64,000 nt of DNA from Holtermannia corniformis (GCA_001599935.1 BCIJ01000036.1:62001-126000), one strand, 5' to 3'; positions 42,701 to 54,139 are shown, numbered from the stretch's first letter. Translations and numbers: made by a program. Notes: generated by a model from the sequence alone, not told the origin.

Positions 42701-44258
42701 GTTCACCTGCCTGACATGACCGTGGTGACGCCCGTCTTCGACAACGAGAGCAAGAATATCATCTTCTACGTGGCTTCGCGGGGGCATCATGCAGATGTTG
42801 GTGGGATTCTGCCTGGATCCATGCCGCCCAATTCGAAGACCATCTTCGAAGAGGGCGCCTCGATCATGAGGTGAGTTTGAGTCGGGTAGTCGTGTCAGCA
42901 CTGACGTGATCAGCTTCAAGGTGGTATCCGGCGGCAAGTACGATGAAGCCGGCCTCCGCAAGCTTCTCGTCGACGATCCAGCCCAACTCCCTGGTGGTTC
43001 CGGCACACGTACGCTCCGTGACAACATTTCCGACATCAACGCCCAGATCGCTGCCACTTTCAAGGGCGTCACCCTCGTCAAAGCCATGATCGCCAAGTAC
43101 TCGCTCGACGTCGTGCTCATGTACATGTACGCCATCCAGCGCACGGCGGAAGACGCCGTGCGTGCCCTCCTCCGCGAGTTCAGCCGCAAGCACGCTGGCA
43201 AACCCCTTGTTGCTGTGGACCACATGGACGACGGCACTCCGGTCTGCCTCAAGATCACTATCGATGCCGACAGTGGTGACGCAGAGTTTGACTTTACCGG
43301 TACCGGGCCAGAAGTGTATGGCAACTGGAACGCCCCACGGGCAATCTGCAACTCGGCCATCATCTACGCATTGCGGTGTTTGCTCGATTCGGACATCCCA
43401 CTGAACCAAGGCTGTCTGAACCCAATCAAAATCATCCTGCCAGAGGGATGCTTCTTGAACGTGAGTACTCGATCGACCCCAATTGAAACTGACAGGACGC
43501 AGCCTTCACCAGATGCCGCCGTGTGCGCTGGCAACGTCCTGACCTCCCAGCGGGTCACCGACGTGGTGTTCAAGGCGTTCCAAGCTTGCGGCGCCTCGCA
43601 GGGCTGCATGTCGAACCTCACATTCGGCTACGACGCCTTGCCCGAAGAAGCCGATGCGCCCGAGATCTCGGCAACGGGTGTTCCCAAGAGCTTGGGCTTC
43701 TACGAGACGATTGCGGGCGGTGCCGGTGCCGGTCCGACATGGCACGGAACGAGCGGTGTCCAAACGTAAGTCTAGACCCGCTCGATATGCGTCGCTGACT
43801 GGTGCAGCAACATGACCAACACTCGCTCGACCGACCCCGAAATATTCGAACGCCGCTACCCCGTCATCCTGCGCCAGTTTCGACTGCGTGAAAACTCTGG
43901 TGGTCGAGGCCAGCACCAGGGCGGTGAAGGTGTCGTCCGCGAGCTCGAGTTCCGACGCGACTTGACGTGCTCGATCCTTTCTGAACGCCGTGGCGGTTTC
44001 CTGCCGTACGGTATGGCCGGCGGTGAACCTGCTGCGCGCGGGCAGAACCTGTGGATCTCAAAGGCGGGCCGTGTCGTCAACATGGGTGGCAAGAACACGG
44101 TCCCGATGAAGTGCGGTGATCGGATCATGGTCATGACGCCGGGTGGTGGCGGCTACGGGCCCGTTGGGGCCGAGGAGGCTGTCAAGGAGAGAAAGGAGAC
44201 TGTGTTTGTGGGCAATGGGTCGTACGCTGAGCGCATTGCGCTCCAGCACAGCAACTAG
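39777..44258 (+). CDS. 5-oxoprolinase / hydantoinase, A and B domains fused
   Basis: ATP-dependent opening of 5-oxoproline to glutamate (or of hydantoins), cytosolic. HyuA part: [104 protein letters not shown]. HyuB part: [120 protein letters not shown]. About 1,290 residues, the usual length for eukaryotic 5-oxoprolinase. The N-terminal ATP motif is restored only by a 13-nt exon (39870-39882) between two introns, so the start is the ATG at 39777 rather than 39912. Divergent from the DapA gene. It could be a hydantoinase; sequence alone does not decide. Confidence 0.93.
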
Positions 44259-44452
44259 ATTTGGGACCGGCTGTCGTTGTATATTCTATGCATTGGGGTG
44301 AGATCGAGAGGCTACTCGAGGGCGTAAGCGGAAGCTCTGCCATCGCCACGGCGGGCTGACAATCCCTTGTGCGAGTCAAGCATAAAGGTTTGTATCAGCA
44401 GAAGGCTATAGTAGCCCAGCGCAATCAGTCTGGCTGCACATCAACATCCACC

Positions 44453-44671
44453 ATGCCTGATACAACCCCGTGTATCGTCGCCGATCCCAAAGAGTGGGGT
44501 CTCAGTAACCTAGAGGCCACCACGAGCTACGCTTCACCTGCCATCGAGGCGTCCACGGGGACGGGCTACAACCTGGCTGGCTCCTTGGCGAGCTCAGACG
44601 ATGCTCAAGGCCAGCCATACGTTCAGGCGCCAGAATCCGACGGCTCACAAGCGCACCATCGGGCCGTGTAG
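44453..44671 (+). CDS. Small protein with GYNLAGSL motif, tandem copy 1
   Basis: 72 residues starting MPDTTPCIVADPKEWGLSNL and containing TGTGYNLAGSLASSDDAQGQ. The next gene (44875) has the same order of elements: an E-W-G near the N terminus, then G-x-G-Y-N-(L/V)-(A/I)-G-S-L-(A/P)-S-S and a Gln-Gly. The pair look like a tandem duplicate of an unknown short, polar protein. Confidence 0.45.
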   Translation: MPDTTPCIVADPKEWGLSNLEATTSYASPAIEASTGTGYNLAGSLASSDDAQGQPYVQAPESDGSQAHHRAV

Positions 44672-44874
44672 TTCGAGCACGTTCAGAGCCGCATGCACTG
44701 GTCTACACTCGTCCAACCAAGCCCAGTGACTGCGTGACTCAGACGTCCTTTGTATCTAGACAGCGACCACGTCCTTTGTCGATGTGAAGACTGTCAGTGT
44801 CCAGTGAGAGAAGCGCTGTCCCATCGTATAATCTCCTGCCTTGACCCTCGTCCGTCTTCGCACGCAAGCTCACC

Positions 44875-45072
44875 ATGACCGACGCACAGCAAGCTGAGCT
44901 TAGCCCACCTGAATGGGGCCAGCAAGACTGCGTGAAAGCACCGACAAGCTGGCTCGCCGAGCTGCCCAGACCGCTGCCAACAGGCTGGGGCTACAACGTT
45001 ATCGGATCCCTACCGAGTTCCGCCAGCGATCACGAACCCCAAGGTAGATGGGAACGCCGAGCCGCCTTGTAG
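44875..45072 (+). CDS. Small protein with GYNVIGSL motif, tandem copy 2
   Basis: 65 residues starting MTDAQQAELSPPEWGQQDCV and containing PTGWGYNVIGSLPSSASDHE. Related to the gene at 44453 as described there. A TATA-like GTATAATC lies about 50 bp before the ATG, and a pyrimidine-rich leader precedes CACCATG. Function unknown. Confidence 0.45.
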   Translation: MTDAQQAELSPPEWGQQDCVKAPTSWLAELPRPLPTGWGYNVIGSLPSSASDHEPQGRWERRAAL

Positions 45073-45123
45073 TGTATGTATGGTATCTACATGTGGTTGT
45101 ACAGTCTATCAGAGTGTGTGAGG

Positions 45124-47250
45124 CTACAACAGCTGCTGCTCTTCGCCAGCTCGCATGCGTTCTTGCGCCTCGCGCTCCTCTTCCCAGTCGATGGCTGCGC
45201 TTCGTGCCAGCACGCGCAACCAGTACCGTTCCGCTCTGGGTGAAAGCTGTGTCGGGATTGCATGTTCGACCCCGTCGACCATGACGCGCTTCGACCACGG
45301 TCCATGACCTGTTTCCAGATCCAGTCCAGCGTCTCGCAGCGCCTGCTCCTGTCGCTCAAGCTCTTCGACCGACAGGGTACCCGTTGCCACCAGCGCCCGA
45401 CTGGAAGCGATATGCTCTAGGTTGCGTCGGGCGTCTTGTAGCAGTACCTTTGAGGATTCGCGGATTTCGTTTTCGCGCGATCGGATCTGTTTGCGCCGTG
45501 CGGCGTCCCAGCCTGGGATCACCGTTACGAACCACAGGATGAACGGGATCACGAGCTGTGTGCGAATCCACGCGAGTCGTTGGCCTGCGGGATCAGCACG
45601 GTCGCCAGAGGCGGGGAACATGGTGGCTAGCAGTAGATCGCGGACGGTCGGGGTCGTGTTGGGTGGGTGAGGTAGATGGCGCAGGTTGAGGACGCCGTTG
45701 TCGGTGTCGAGGTGGAACAGGGACAGGCGCTCGATCAGGTGGCGGGAGCGGGCTTGGGCTACACTGCGGCGGTCGTACAGATCGTGGAGGGGCGTCTCGG
45801 ACACGGCTGCCGTTGCTGGACCGAGTGACGGCACGTCGCTCATCGGGGCTGGTACGCCTGCCGGCGGCGGCGTTGCCTGTACATCTGCAGCAGCGGCAGC
45901 CGGCACCGGTGCGTTCGGCGGCGCCCGCTCTGCCCGCCTCCTCGCCAGCCTAGTCTGTACCGTGCGCCACGTCCCGTGCACCTCCCAAACCCAATAGACC
46001 GCGCCCGCCGCCGCAATCATCATAAACCTCTGATCTGACCAGGCCATGCCGCGCGTTAGCATCCAGATCATTGCAGACAGCTTGACGGCCGACATGGTCG
46101 CGACGGGCACGAGCGGGAGGAGCGTGACGAGGCGGAGTGGGAGCACGATGCTGGCGAGCAGGAAGCGTGTGAGCGGTGAAAGTGGGCGTGCGGGTGGGAC
46201 GGGCTGCGTCAACGGCCGATATGGATCGGTCGTGAGGGTTGTGATTGAGCGTGACAGGCGGGTGAAGGATTCGTGCGCAGAGGTGAGGGAGGGCAGGAGG
46301 ATGTGCAGGTGGAGATACGAGGCGAGGTGGAAGAGTTGCTCGGGTGACATTTCGACCAGAGGCGGGAGGACGAGCTTATACTTGTAGCCACTGCAAGGGT
46401 CAGCATAATACGCAGCAGATACGTGTACTGACTCTAGCTCGAGCAACGTCTGGTTGGTGCTGTGCTGCTGCAGCTCGGTCCCGACGACCACCTTCCAGTC
46501 ACGCTTGACATTGTCCAACAGAGCATCCGACGGCTCGCGCTCCCAAAACACGTCGATCCCCCAAGCGCGCAAGCACGGCGCCAGCGCTCGCTGGGCAGCC
46601 TCTTCCGACACTACCGGCTTGGGCGTTACCTCGTCCCACGCGAGGGGCTCGACGTCGAGCAGATGACACAGATGGCGGCGGACGGCAAAGTAGGTGTAGT
46701 GCAGTGCGTCGGCGGCAGCGTGTGCGGTTGCTTGAGATGAGATGGCGGCGGCTGGTGGCGACGGCGCTGCTGCGCTTGGCTGCGGCCGAGTTGGCGTCGG
46801 TGCTGGAGCCAGAGCAGCAGTTGGCTGGGGATGAGCACCGATGGCAGCGTGCTGCAGCGGTCGAGCGAGCAGATGGATCGTCTGGGCTTCTCTCGACTGC
46901 TCGTCCAAGATGAGCCGCTGAGCGTTGACGGGCGGACCGAGTGGACGCACCTGCTTGAACACTTGGCCGACGACCTGATCATCCTCGAGAAACCTGCCGC
47001 TCCATACGATCCTCATCCCCTCGCGCTGTCCGAGCCCCTCGTCGACGAGACGCTGCTTGAGCTCGCCGACGCTGGCGGCCGGATCGACATCGACGACGGG
47101 CAGCGACACGGCGGCATCGTCCGACGGCGTCCTGACCGCGAGCCGGACTACAGACAGCTCGCTCCGATGCTCAGACAGCACAGGCATAGGCGATGGCTCG
47201 GGCAGCGTATGCAGCGGGACAGCAGGCGACGCCGGGTGGTCAGCACTCAT
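45124..47250 (-). CDS. Ubiquitin-like domain membrane protein (HERP/Usa1-like)
   Basis: The first about 130 residues resemble a ubiquitin fold: LPVVDVDPAASVGELKQRLV, EGMRIVWSGRFLEDDQVVGQ, NAQRLILDEQ. A Pro/Ala linker follows, then a helical region and two hydrophobic segments (FLLASIVLPLRLVTLLPLVP and MMIAAAGAVYWVWEVHGTW), plus another near LVIPFILWFVTVIPGW. The C terminus is charged and coiled (QEQALRDAGLDLETG, WEEEREAQERMRAGEE). An N-terminal UBL with later membrane helices is the plan of HERP/Usa1 proteins of ER-associated degradation; the assignment rests on architecture only. About 690 residues after removing a 42-nt in-frame intron (46391-46432; GTCAGT...GCTGAC...GCAG). ATG 47248-47250. 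Confidence 0.65.
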   Translation of the reverse strand: MSADHPASPAVPLHTLPEPSPMPVLSEHRSELSVVRLAVRTPSDDAAVSLPVVDVDPAASVGELKQRLVDEGLGQREGMRIVWSGRFLEDDQVVGQVFKQVRPLGPPVNAQRLILDEQSREAQTIHLLARPLQHAAIGAHPQPTAALAPAPTPTRPQPSAAAPSPPAAAISSQATAHAAADALHYTYFAVRRHLCHLLDVEPLAWDEVTPKPVVSEEAAQRALAPCLRAWGIDVFWEREPSDALLDNVKRDWKVVVGTELQQHSTNQTLLELESVHVSAAYYADPCSGYKYKLVLPPLVEMSPEQLFHLASYLHLHILLPSLTSAHESFTRLSRSITTLTTDPYRPLTQPVPPARPLSPLTRFLLASIVLPLRLVTLLPLVPVATMSAVKLSAMIWMLTRGMAWSDQRFMMIAAAGAVYWVWEVHGTWRTVQTRLARRRAERAPPNAPVPAAAAADVQATPPPAGVPAPMSDVPSLGPATAAVSETPLHDLYDRRSVAQARSRHLIERLSLFHLDTDNGVLNLRHLPHPPNTTPTVRDLLLATMFPASGDRADPAGQRLAWIRTQLVIPFILWFVTVIPGWDAARRKQIRSRENEIRESSKVLLQDARRNLEHIASSRALVATGTLSVEELERQEQALRDAGLDLETGHGPWSKRVMVDGVEHAIPTQLSPRAERYWLRVLARSAAIDWEEEREAQERMRAGEEQQLL

Positions 47251-47545
47251 CCTCGACCGATCCTCTGGCCGTTTTCCACGCTCGTTTCGGTTCGTCTAAT
47301 CGAGCCCTGCCTCGCCAGCACGAATCCGAGCTCGCCAGATCGATGTTCCAATGTACAAAGCAGTGGAAAAGGACGTCGAACAAGACGAGCTCCACGTCTA
47401 CGGGTAATCTTCGCGGTGGAAATAGATCCGCACGTTGTTGACATCCTCGACTTGTTGGTCGTCTTCAACTCGACATTGACAGCGTTAAAGTGATCAGCAA
47501 GTAGTGTGGACGAGCTCAGCAAGCCGCCGAGGTGCTACAGTCGCA

Positions 47546-49599
47546 ATGTCGGGCGGAAATGCAGACGCCGAACAGTGCGTTCCGCCGATATCCGCTCATC
47601 ACGCACATCTTGACTAACGACCGTGCTTGTGGTAGATCAACATCGTCTGTGTCAACCAGTTCAGCCTCGCTGCAATACCTCAACAGCAAGCTCGTGAGCC
47701 ATGGGTTTGTCAAGAGCGCTCTCTGCCTCGACGGCCTCACCGCCGAGCACGAAAAGGCCGTCGTTGCGGCCATGTCGAGCTTGCTGCAGCAGAGAGTGGT
47801 GCGCCCGGTGGTCGTGCTGCGTCACGTATGCTGAAGTATGGCCAGGACGACCTGCGAACAACCGAGCACCTCTCGGCAACAGTCCAGAAACAGCAGTACG
47901 ACGTCACGCGCCTCGGCTCGCAGCTCGCCCGGCTCACGACATCGCATACTCGGCTCGAAGCAGACTCTGCAGCGTTCAAGTCGCGCGAAGACGAACACCA
48001 GAAACGAGTTAAAGATCTGGCCGAGAGTAACCGGCTACTCAGGGAGGAGAACGCGCGTGCGAGAAACGCGCTGTTGAGTGTACGGGTGAATGCTCAGGTG
48101 TGTTTGGTGGGTGCTGAGCAAGTCGGCGGCTGATGCGGTCTACAAAGCATGAGACAAAGAAGACGCAGCTCAAGCTGGATAAAGCCAACGCTCAGCTGCA
48201 AAAGATGAGCAGTGATTCCGCACTCGCAGCGGCGCCCGCCGGCATCATCCACCTGAATCCAATCGCACCAGGCTCGGACGTGGCTGCGACAGTAAGCTAT
48301 CACTGTTTCACCCACGCTGCTGACCACGCCTAGCCCGAGATGAGCGCCCTGCTCGAGCTCTCGATCCGAGACCTCGCCGATATCCGGCAATCGCTGCAGG
48401 AAGAGACCGAGGCGTTCCGCCACGTCGTCCTGAGCGTCGGTAACAGCCTCCGAGAGCTCTTGGCGCTTTCTGCCGGCGAGCCGGTCAGTACCTACCAAAG
48501 TCCTGATAAACAGCACGCTGATCCCTTGCAGAACCCAGCTCGCCTGCTCCACTCGCAATTCTTCTCGGCGCCCGCAACCTCGTGGCAGCACGCGCCGCAT
48601 ACCGCTCAGATCGCATCGTCGACGTCGCACCCGACGTTGGCTGACCAGCGCTTGCGCGAGCTTGTCAGCCAGCTACGGGACCGGATCCTCGACCCCGTAC
48701 CCATCAAGCCTGCTGATCCATCCGCACCCGTCACGACGCACACTCTGTCCGTCGCCGAAGCGGAAGCAGAAGAGCGCAAAGTCGAAGAGATGCGGCGCCG
48801 GATCGCAGAGCTCGAGATGGACCTCGTCGAGGCTGGCAAGCGCGAGGAAGCGGGGCGTAAGCTCATGCACGAATTTGCCGCCAATGTGCCGGTGGCCGGG
48901 TGCGTCTCGGTTTCGGCATGGGACGGTTTACTGAAATAGATAGCTCGTCCTCGACGGCTCCGGATGATAGCTTGGACGGCGTTGCAAAGCGATTAACCGA
49001 GGCGGCGGAACTCGAAGCGATCCGTAAACGTCGAGAAGCGCTGGAGAGTGAGCGCCGGCGTGTGGCGCACGAAACGATTCTTCTCGCGCGGGAAAAGGAC
49101 AAGCTCGAGGTCGGTCTCTGCACACTGCCTGACATGAGCTAACGATCGTCAGGCTGAGCGCCGAGCCATCGCCACAGCCCAGCATACAGACAACCTTCCT
49201 CCCACACCACCGCGACCGATCGCCACGACCGATCTCTCAGATCCCGACGCGCCCGCCTTTCCAACGTTTGAAATGTCACCCAACCTGAAAGCCGTGCTGT
49301 ACCATCCGAGATCCCCACAGCCAGCGTCGAAGACTCGCCCAACGGCTCCAGGATCGCCGCATACGCCGCCGCGAGCCAAAGTGCATGCTGTCAGTCGACG
49401 GCGAAAACCGGCGGGACCGGGCACGCCACTGGCGCGCATGGTCATGGCGAAAGCTGTGGCCGCGGCGTCTGCGCGAGAGGGCGTGTTGGGCGTTGATGGC
49501 GGCAAGCGGACGAATGTGACTTCACGAGCGAGCGGGAGCAGGGAGCCGTTTGTGGGTGGGGCAGGGCCAAAGGCGGCCAGGAAGAGCACCTGGCGCTGA
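47546..49599 (+). CDS. ADIP-domain (afadin/alpha-actinin-binding) coiled-coil protein
   Basis: The N terminus MSGGNADAEQ is spliced (intron of about 60 nt) to SSASLQYLNSKLVSHGFVKS, LDGLTAEHEKAVVAAMSSLL, the start of the ADIP domain seen in SSX2IP-like and fungal centrosome/cytoskeleton-linked proteins. A long coiled coil follows: TVQKQQYDVTRLGSQLARLT, EDEHQKRVKDLAESNRLLRE, STKHETKKTQLKLDKANAQL. Then ALLELSIRDLADIRQSLQEE, further helices (ERKVEEMRRRIAELEMDLVE, EAIRKRREALESERRRVAHE) and a basic Pro/Ser-rich tail ending KAARKSTWR. About six introns. Likely a structural protein at spindle poles or actin sites by family; localisation is inference. Divergent from the UBL membrane protein (295 bp apart). 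Confidence 0.75.
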
Positions 49600-49618
49600 G
49601 GCGATGCATCTTCTGCTG

Positions 49619-50891
49619 CTAGTCTAGCTCGTCAAAGCCCAACACGCCAAACGGCTGACCCCAGAACAGCCGGCGTTCAGCGTCGACAACTGGAGTATAG
49701 TCACTCAGATGGCGGAGCTTGCCGGGCTGCTGGTGTAGCTCTGAGAGAGCAGCCAGGTCGTCGTCTGCGAGCTTGACAGTCTATGGCGGTCAGCAGGTCG
49801 TCTAGCACACGATCTGGACATACAGTGAGGTTCGCCGTGAGTCTTTCAACCTTTGACGTGCGAACAGCTGCAGACCATCCCCTCTGCAGTGCCCACGACA
49901 CCAAGACTTGAGCAGGCGACACGTTCATCTTGTCCGCAATCGCTCGCACGACATCGTCGTCACGCAAAGACGAGTCCGCCTGACCCAAAGCTACAGTCAT
50001 CAGCTCCCTGTCACACCGCCTCCCGCACGCACGGCTAAAAGCAGTCAGATGGATCCCATGAGCTCCACAGAGCCGCTCAAGGCTCTTCTGCGGTAGATAC
50101 GGATGAGCTTCGACCTGGGCACGATCCGCGCAGTCTCAATCAGCGGTTGTAGAAGCTTGGCGGGGATCTGGCAGATTCCAATCGCGCGGACTTTGTCCTT
50201 TGTTGCACGGTTCAGTCGGAGATCTTCGAGCGCTGCCCACGTTTCGAGGTAGGTCGGTGAGCTGTCGAGGGAGAGTGCGGTCAGAGTCCCGGAGGGAGGT
50301 TAGGTTTCGCGAGAGGACTTTGGCGATGGACGCACTGCTTTTCGGGTCCACTGCGAGAGGGAGGTGGATCCTAGAACCGTCAGTTGATAACTCGCGGCTT
50401 TGAGAGAAAGACCGACATGTACAGGTCGATGAAGCCGATATCGAGAGCCTGCAAGCTGTCATGAAAGGCATCGGCGACTCGGAGGTGGTCGTTTGCCCTG
50501 AACAGCATCAGCACAGATCTGCCGAGTAGTCGAAGGGCACGCACGCAAGCTTGGTCGTGACGAAGAACGATTCTCTCGAGATCCCAGACTCGCGGATGGC
50601 TTGACCGAGGATGGCTTCTTGACCGCAGATATGGGCAGTATCACTGCAATGTCATCAACTTGAACAACGCACTCGTATAGACCCACAAGTGCCTATAGCC
50701 AGCCTTGGCACCGTCAGCGTTACCGTCGACGAAAGAAGAACAGACTATGTAACCTTGATCGCCGCTGTCAGCAAGTCTAGCAGACCATTCGGGGTACCAA
50801 ACGATCCGCCGAGTGCGATACGCGGCATGAGCGGGCCGCTGCGCAGGACTGTGAGCGGCGCACGAACTATCGGCGCATAAACTCGAGGCAT
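49619..50891 (-). pseudogene. Decayed aldo-keto reductase copy
   Basis: Family sequence can be followed end to end: MPRVYAPIVRAP, LMPRIALGGSFGTPNGLLDL, HFDTAHICGQEAILGQAIRE, DSLQALDIGFIDLYM, SPTYLETWAALEDLRLNRAT, KVRAIGICQIPAKLLQPLIE, QVEAHPYLPQKSLERLCGAH, LGQADSSLRDDDVVRAI and LFWGQPFGVLGFDELD. Two things argue for decay. The catalytic Tyr of D-T-A-x-x-Y-G is Cys. Between ARIVP and QVEAHP about 10 nt are missing compared with the intact copy (54744-55966), breaking the frame; the join before SPTYLE is also not in frame by any normal splice. The Tc1-like element is inserted about 90 bp upstream of its ATG. Confidence 0.7.
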
Positions 50892-50981
50892 CTTTTCTGG
50901 TGAACAGCTACAGCAAGTCCGAGGATGGGTAACTGTCTCTGGAACACACATTGTCCGAGCCATGTCATACACGGGCCCCTA

Positions 50982-51050
50982 CAGCTGGTTGCATGGACCT
51001 TGACCGATTTCATATGTTGTACTGTTTTTCGTAAAGTGAGAGGGTGCCAT
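50982..51050 (+). repeat. Left terminal inverted repeat of the Tc1-like element
   Basis: Starts CAGCTGGTTGCATGG next to TA at 50980-50981. Identical to the reverse complement of 54251-54319 over the first 59 positions, with two mismatches in the inner ten. Confidence 0.93.
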
Positions 51051-51125
51051 AAATAACGCGGTTCGCTTCTCGCCTCATGAGGGCTGTCTTCGAGAGCTTT
51101 GTACATCACTTCCACCTAGTCAATC

Positions 51126-52790
51126 ATGCCTGTCAAACCGTACAAAGCTCAGCGTGCATCCCAGCAACCCTCTCGTGGTAGTGCCCGGATGGGAAACTTC
51201 GTGGCGCCCGACTCGCCGTCCAGGAACACGAGGAGCCATGATCGGGAGACCGAACAGACTGTATGTCGTAGTTTTCCACCAATACCGCAGCTGCAGGAGA
51301 TCTGACTACGTCTAGCCCTTGCGCGAGGTCTCGCCTACCCCTATCGCTGCCCCGCAGACCCCAATCCAAGCCACGACGCCACAGCCGTCGAAGAAAAGTA
51401 AGTTTCAGGTTCCGACACGTGCTCGCGTCGTACCATGTTCTAGTCGTCGACTTTACACGACAACGGTTCAACGAGCTGACGCCAGACTTCATAGTCAACT
51501 GGGTCATATACCTGACACCCCTCCCACCTCGTGTACAGCCATCCAAGAAGCTCACAAAGGTTCCGAAGTCAAAAGAAGCTGGGACCGACTACTACCGTCC
51601 CTTCGAGACATTTGACGAGTTCAAACAGTTCCTGTTGGATGTTCTTACGCCCAAGTCGACTCGCAAGGACGTGGTCAATGGTCTCGGCGCCTATACGGCA
51701 ACATACAAGGTGAATAGCAAGACAGATACGCCGACGCAGTCTAAAGTGGCACAATCTAGATCTCTGGCAAAGCCGGGCAGAAGTTGTTCGCATTGGACAC
51801 GTCTGATGTCTACGATGCTGTATTGGACAAGCTCAGGGCTTCCAAGAAGCCTGAATGTGCTCTGTCTTTCCAAGAACTTGACCCTGTACGTCTACTTGCG
51901 CGAAAATCACCAATTTGCCCGTATGTGGTGCTGAACTTGTTGTAGACGTCAGGTGAACTCACTCTGGACGAGCCAGAGAGCGGTGAAGACAAGGATGTGG
52001 GACAGAAGCGCCGCAAGCCAAAGGTGAGCGAGCAAGTTCGACCTCTAGTCGGATCCAATTACGTCATCTGATCCACGTCTTTCCTAGACTGCCGAGCAAC
52101 AGGATTATACGTTGGCGCTGCAAAAGAGACACGCCTGTGCCACCAAAGGCCACCTCTACTGCATCCCTCGGCCAAACCAGCCCCACCTGCAGCTGTGGCC
52201 GGAGCATTTCGCTGACTGGGTCGAAGCTTTGGTTGGTTCCTTTGAGTTTTGCACCCGGCAGGCTCGCTGACACCTGTTAGATCAATTCAAAGACATTGGA
52301 CGTGCCCTCCGCCACCATGGATAAACCCCCGGCAACGCCAGTCTTCACGATGCCTGTGAAAACCGTCCACATCGAGACAGTCGAGGTTTTTCCCGATGCC
52401 GAGCCTTCCACGACCAACTTTTCGGTCAATGCGCTTCCGCAGCCCTTCCCTGCTCATCCAGACGAGCCCACGACTTCTATCACCCTCCCAGAGCACCGGT
52501 GGTTTGCTCGCTCGACGTCTAACCAATCTGCCGACTCGTCTACATCCGGATTGCCCGAAGTTCGCCAAATGTCGCTCGCTGCCTTCTGCAGCCGCTACAT
52601 GATCCCTGCGCATGTCAAACAGAAGCTCGAGGCCAAGCGCATGACCGACACTCGCTTCTTGCGCTTTGTGTCGAAGACGGCTTGCGAAACTCGCTTCGAA
52701 CTCGACGAGTTCGAATTGGCCATGTTCTGGCAAGCTCGAGATGATTGGTTGGCTGGCCTGCCGTTCTCTGAGCCTTTGCTGGACGTGTAG
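51126..52790 (+). CDS. Transposon-borne accessory protein of unknown function
   Basis: Seven exons, about 445 residues: MPVKPYKAQRASQQPSRGSA, a Ser/Thr/Pro-rich N terminus, VDFTRQRFNELTPDFIVNWV, YRPFETFDEFKQFLLDVLTP, KAGQKLFALDTSDVYDAVLD, a basic GQKRRKPK, then LALQKRHACATKGHLYCIPR with HLQLWPEHFADWVEAL (a Cys/His motif followed by an aromatic helix). After a Pro/Thr/Ser-rich linker comes SLAAFCSRYMIPAHVKQKLE, LRFVSKTACETRFELDEFEL and AMFWQARDDWLAGLPF, a helical domain. I recall C-x-x-H-x-x-x-C-type sequences beside transposons in basidiomycetes, but cannot name a family. No nuclease, helicase or integrase motif is visible. Its place inside both repeats says it travels with the element; a DNA-binding or regulatory role is inference. 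ATG 51126. Confidence 0.75.
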
Positions 52791-52922
52791 AGGACTTGTT
52801 AAGCTTCATTTATGTGCAGTATGAGCGGTGGTTGTCATATAGCGTCTGGTGCATGTCCATCTTGTCATATGTGCCTGATTTGCCGAAAACCTCCGAAGTT
52901 GAATTACATGTCGTACAAACAC

Positions 52923-54139
52923 TCAAGCGCCATCGTACTCGACTGGGATGGTGTAGCCACTATGGCGGTACAGCCTCACGCCAACTGCAGGCTTGACAAG
53001 CTCTGAACACGCGTCATACAGCTCGCCAATGGTCTGACGCCCTCGGCCTCGAGTCCCGTCTCGTTGAAGCTTGGCTTTGAGCATGGAGAAGCTTTCTTCG
53101 ATGGGATTGAAGTCTGGGGAGTAGGGTGGGAGGTAGTGAATACGACAACCTGTGAATCAATCATCAGATCAGCGCGGGTGCCAAAAACCAGAGCACCTAA
53201 AGGGATGGCAACTACTCACCGGCGGCTTCGACCATCTCGGTGATTTGTGGGTGCTTGTGAATTGCACAGTTATCCATGACCAGGATACTGTTCTTGCCAG
53301 GATACGGGCTCATCACTGGTAGCTTTGTAGCCGGATAGCATGAGCATTTGACCCGTCAATCGTTTGGCAACTTACGACGTCATATTCGATGAAATCAGCA
53401 AACAAGGCGCCGTTGATCGATCCCTCTTCGATCCTGAGCGTCAAGTAGCCGTCGATAGACAGCAGGGGAAGCACAGAGTACCTGATAGTCATTAGAATCG
53501 TTGCAGAGCAAGCCAGACGATAAACGAGCGTACCGAATGCCGCGGCCAAAATCGCACGCGAATCTAGCACGAGCACCGGATCTTGCCCAACCACGGCGCC
53601 TGAAGCGTGTTCTGTTGTCCACAGCGCTTTCGTCACAGAATACAAGGTAGTCTGCAGGATATTCGCGCATAATCTCGAGGTATTCTTGGCGAACCAGCTC
53701 ATTTCGCTCGGCAGCGACTTTGGCGAGCTTTTTGTGGGTATAACCCTCCTTGGCGAGCGTTCGGCTGATCGTAGAGAGGCTTACGTCCCAGCCATTACCG
53801 TTGACAATCCGTAGAAGCTCGGAAAGCAGCGTATCCGGCCTGCGATCGATGATTTCGAGCATCGCATCGATCACTCCGCGCGGCAGTTTGGAAGCCGGTC
53901 CGTTGCCCTTGGTTTTCGGCGCGAACGAGCCTGTGTCGGATTTCCTGGCACGAGCACGTAGCCAAGACCGTTCGCTAATACCCAGTATCTTCAGATTGTC
54001 AGTAGCTGGTCTGTAGCCCATAAACGGACGCGTCAAAGTCAAAACACACCTTGAGATGGGGAACCCGCTTCCGACGATTCTCCACGTCCAGGATGTGCAT
54101 ACGATTGTACACGGCTTCGGCTATACGATTGAATACCAT
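52923..54139 (-). CDS. Tc1/mariner-type transposase, DD34E
   Basis: About 325 residues from five exons. The N terminus, MVFNRIAEAVYNRMHILDVE plus KILGISERSWLRARARK, is a helix-turn-helix region; VSLSTISRTLAKEGYTHKKL is a second one. The catalytic domain shows the first Asp in VFCDESAVDNRTRFRRRGWA, the second in ILVMDNCAIHKH and the Glu in HYLPPYSPDFNPIEE, with 34 residues between the second Asp and Glu. The remaining introns (52, 53 and about 70 nt) restore RYSVLPLLSIDGYLTL and the YSPDFNP block. Stop TGA at 52923. All catalytic residues are intact. The N terminus may extend upstream of 54139. Confidence 0.9.
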
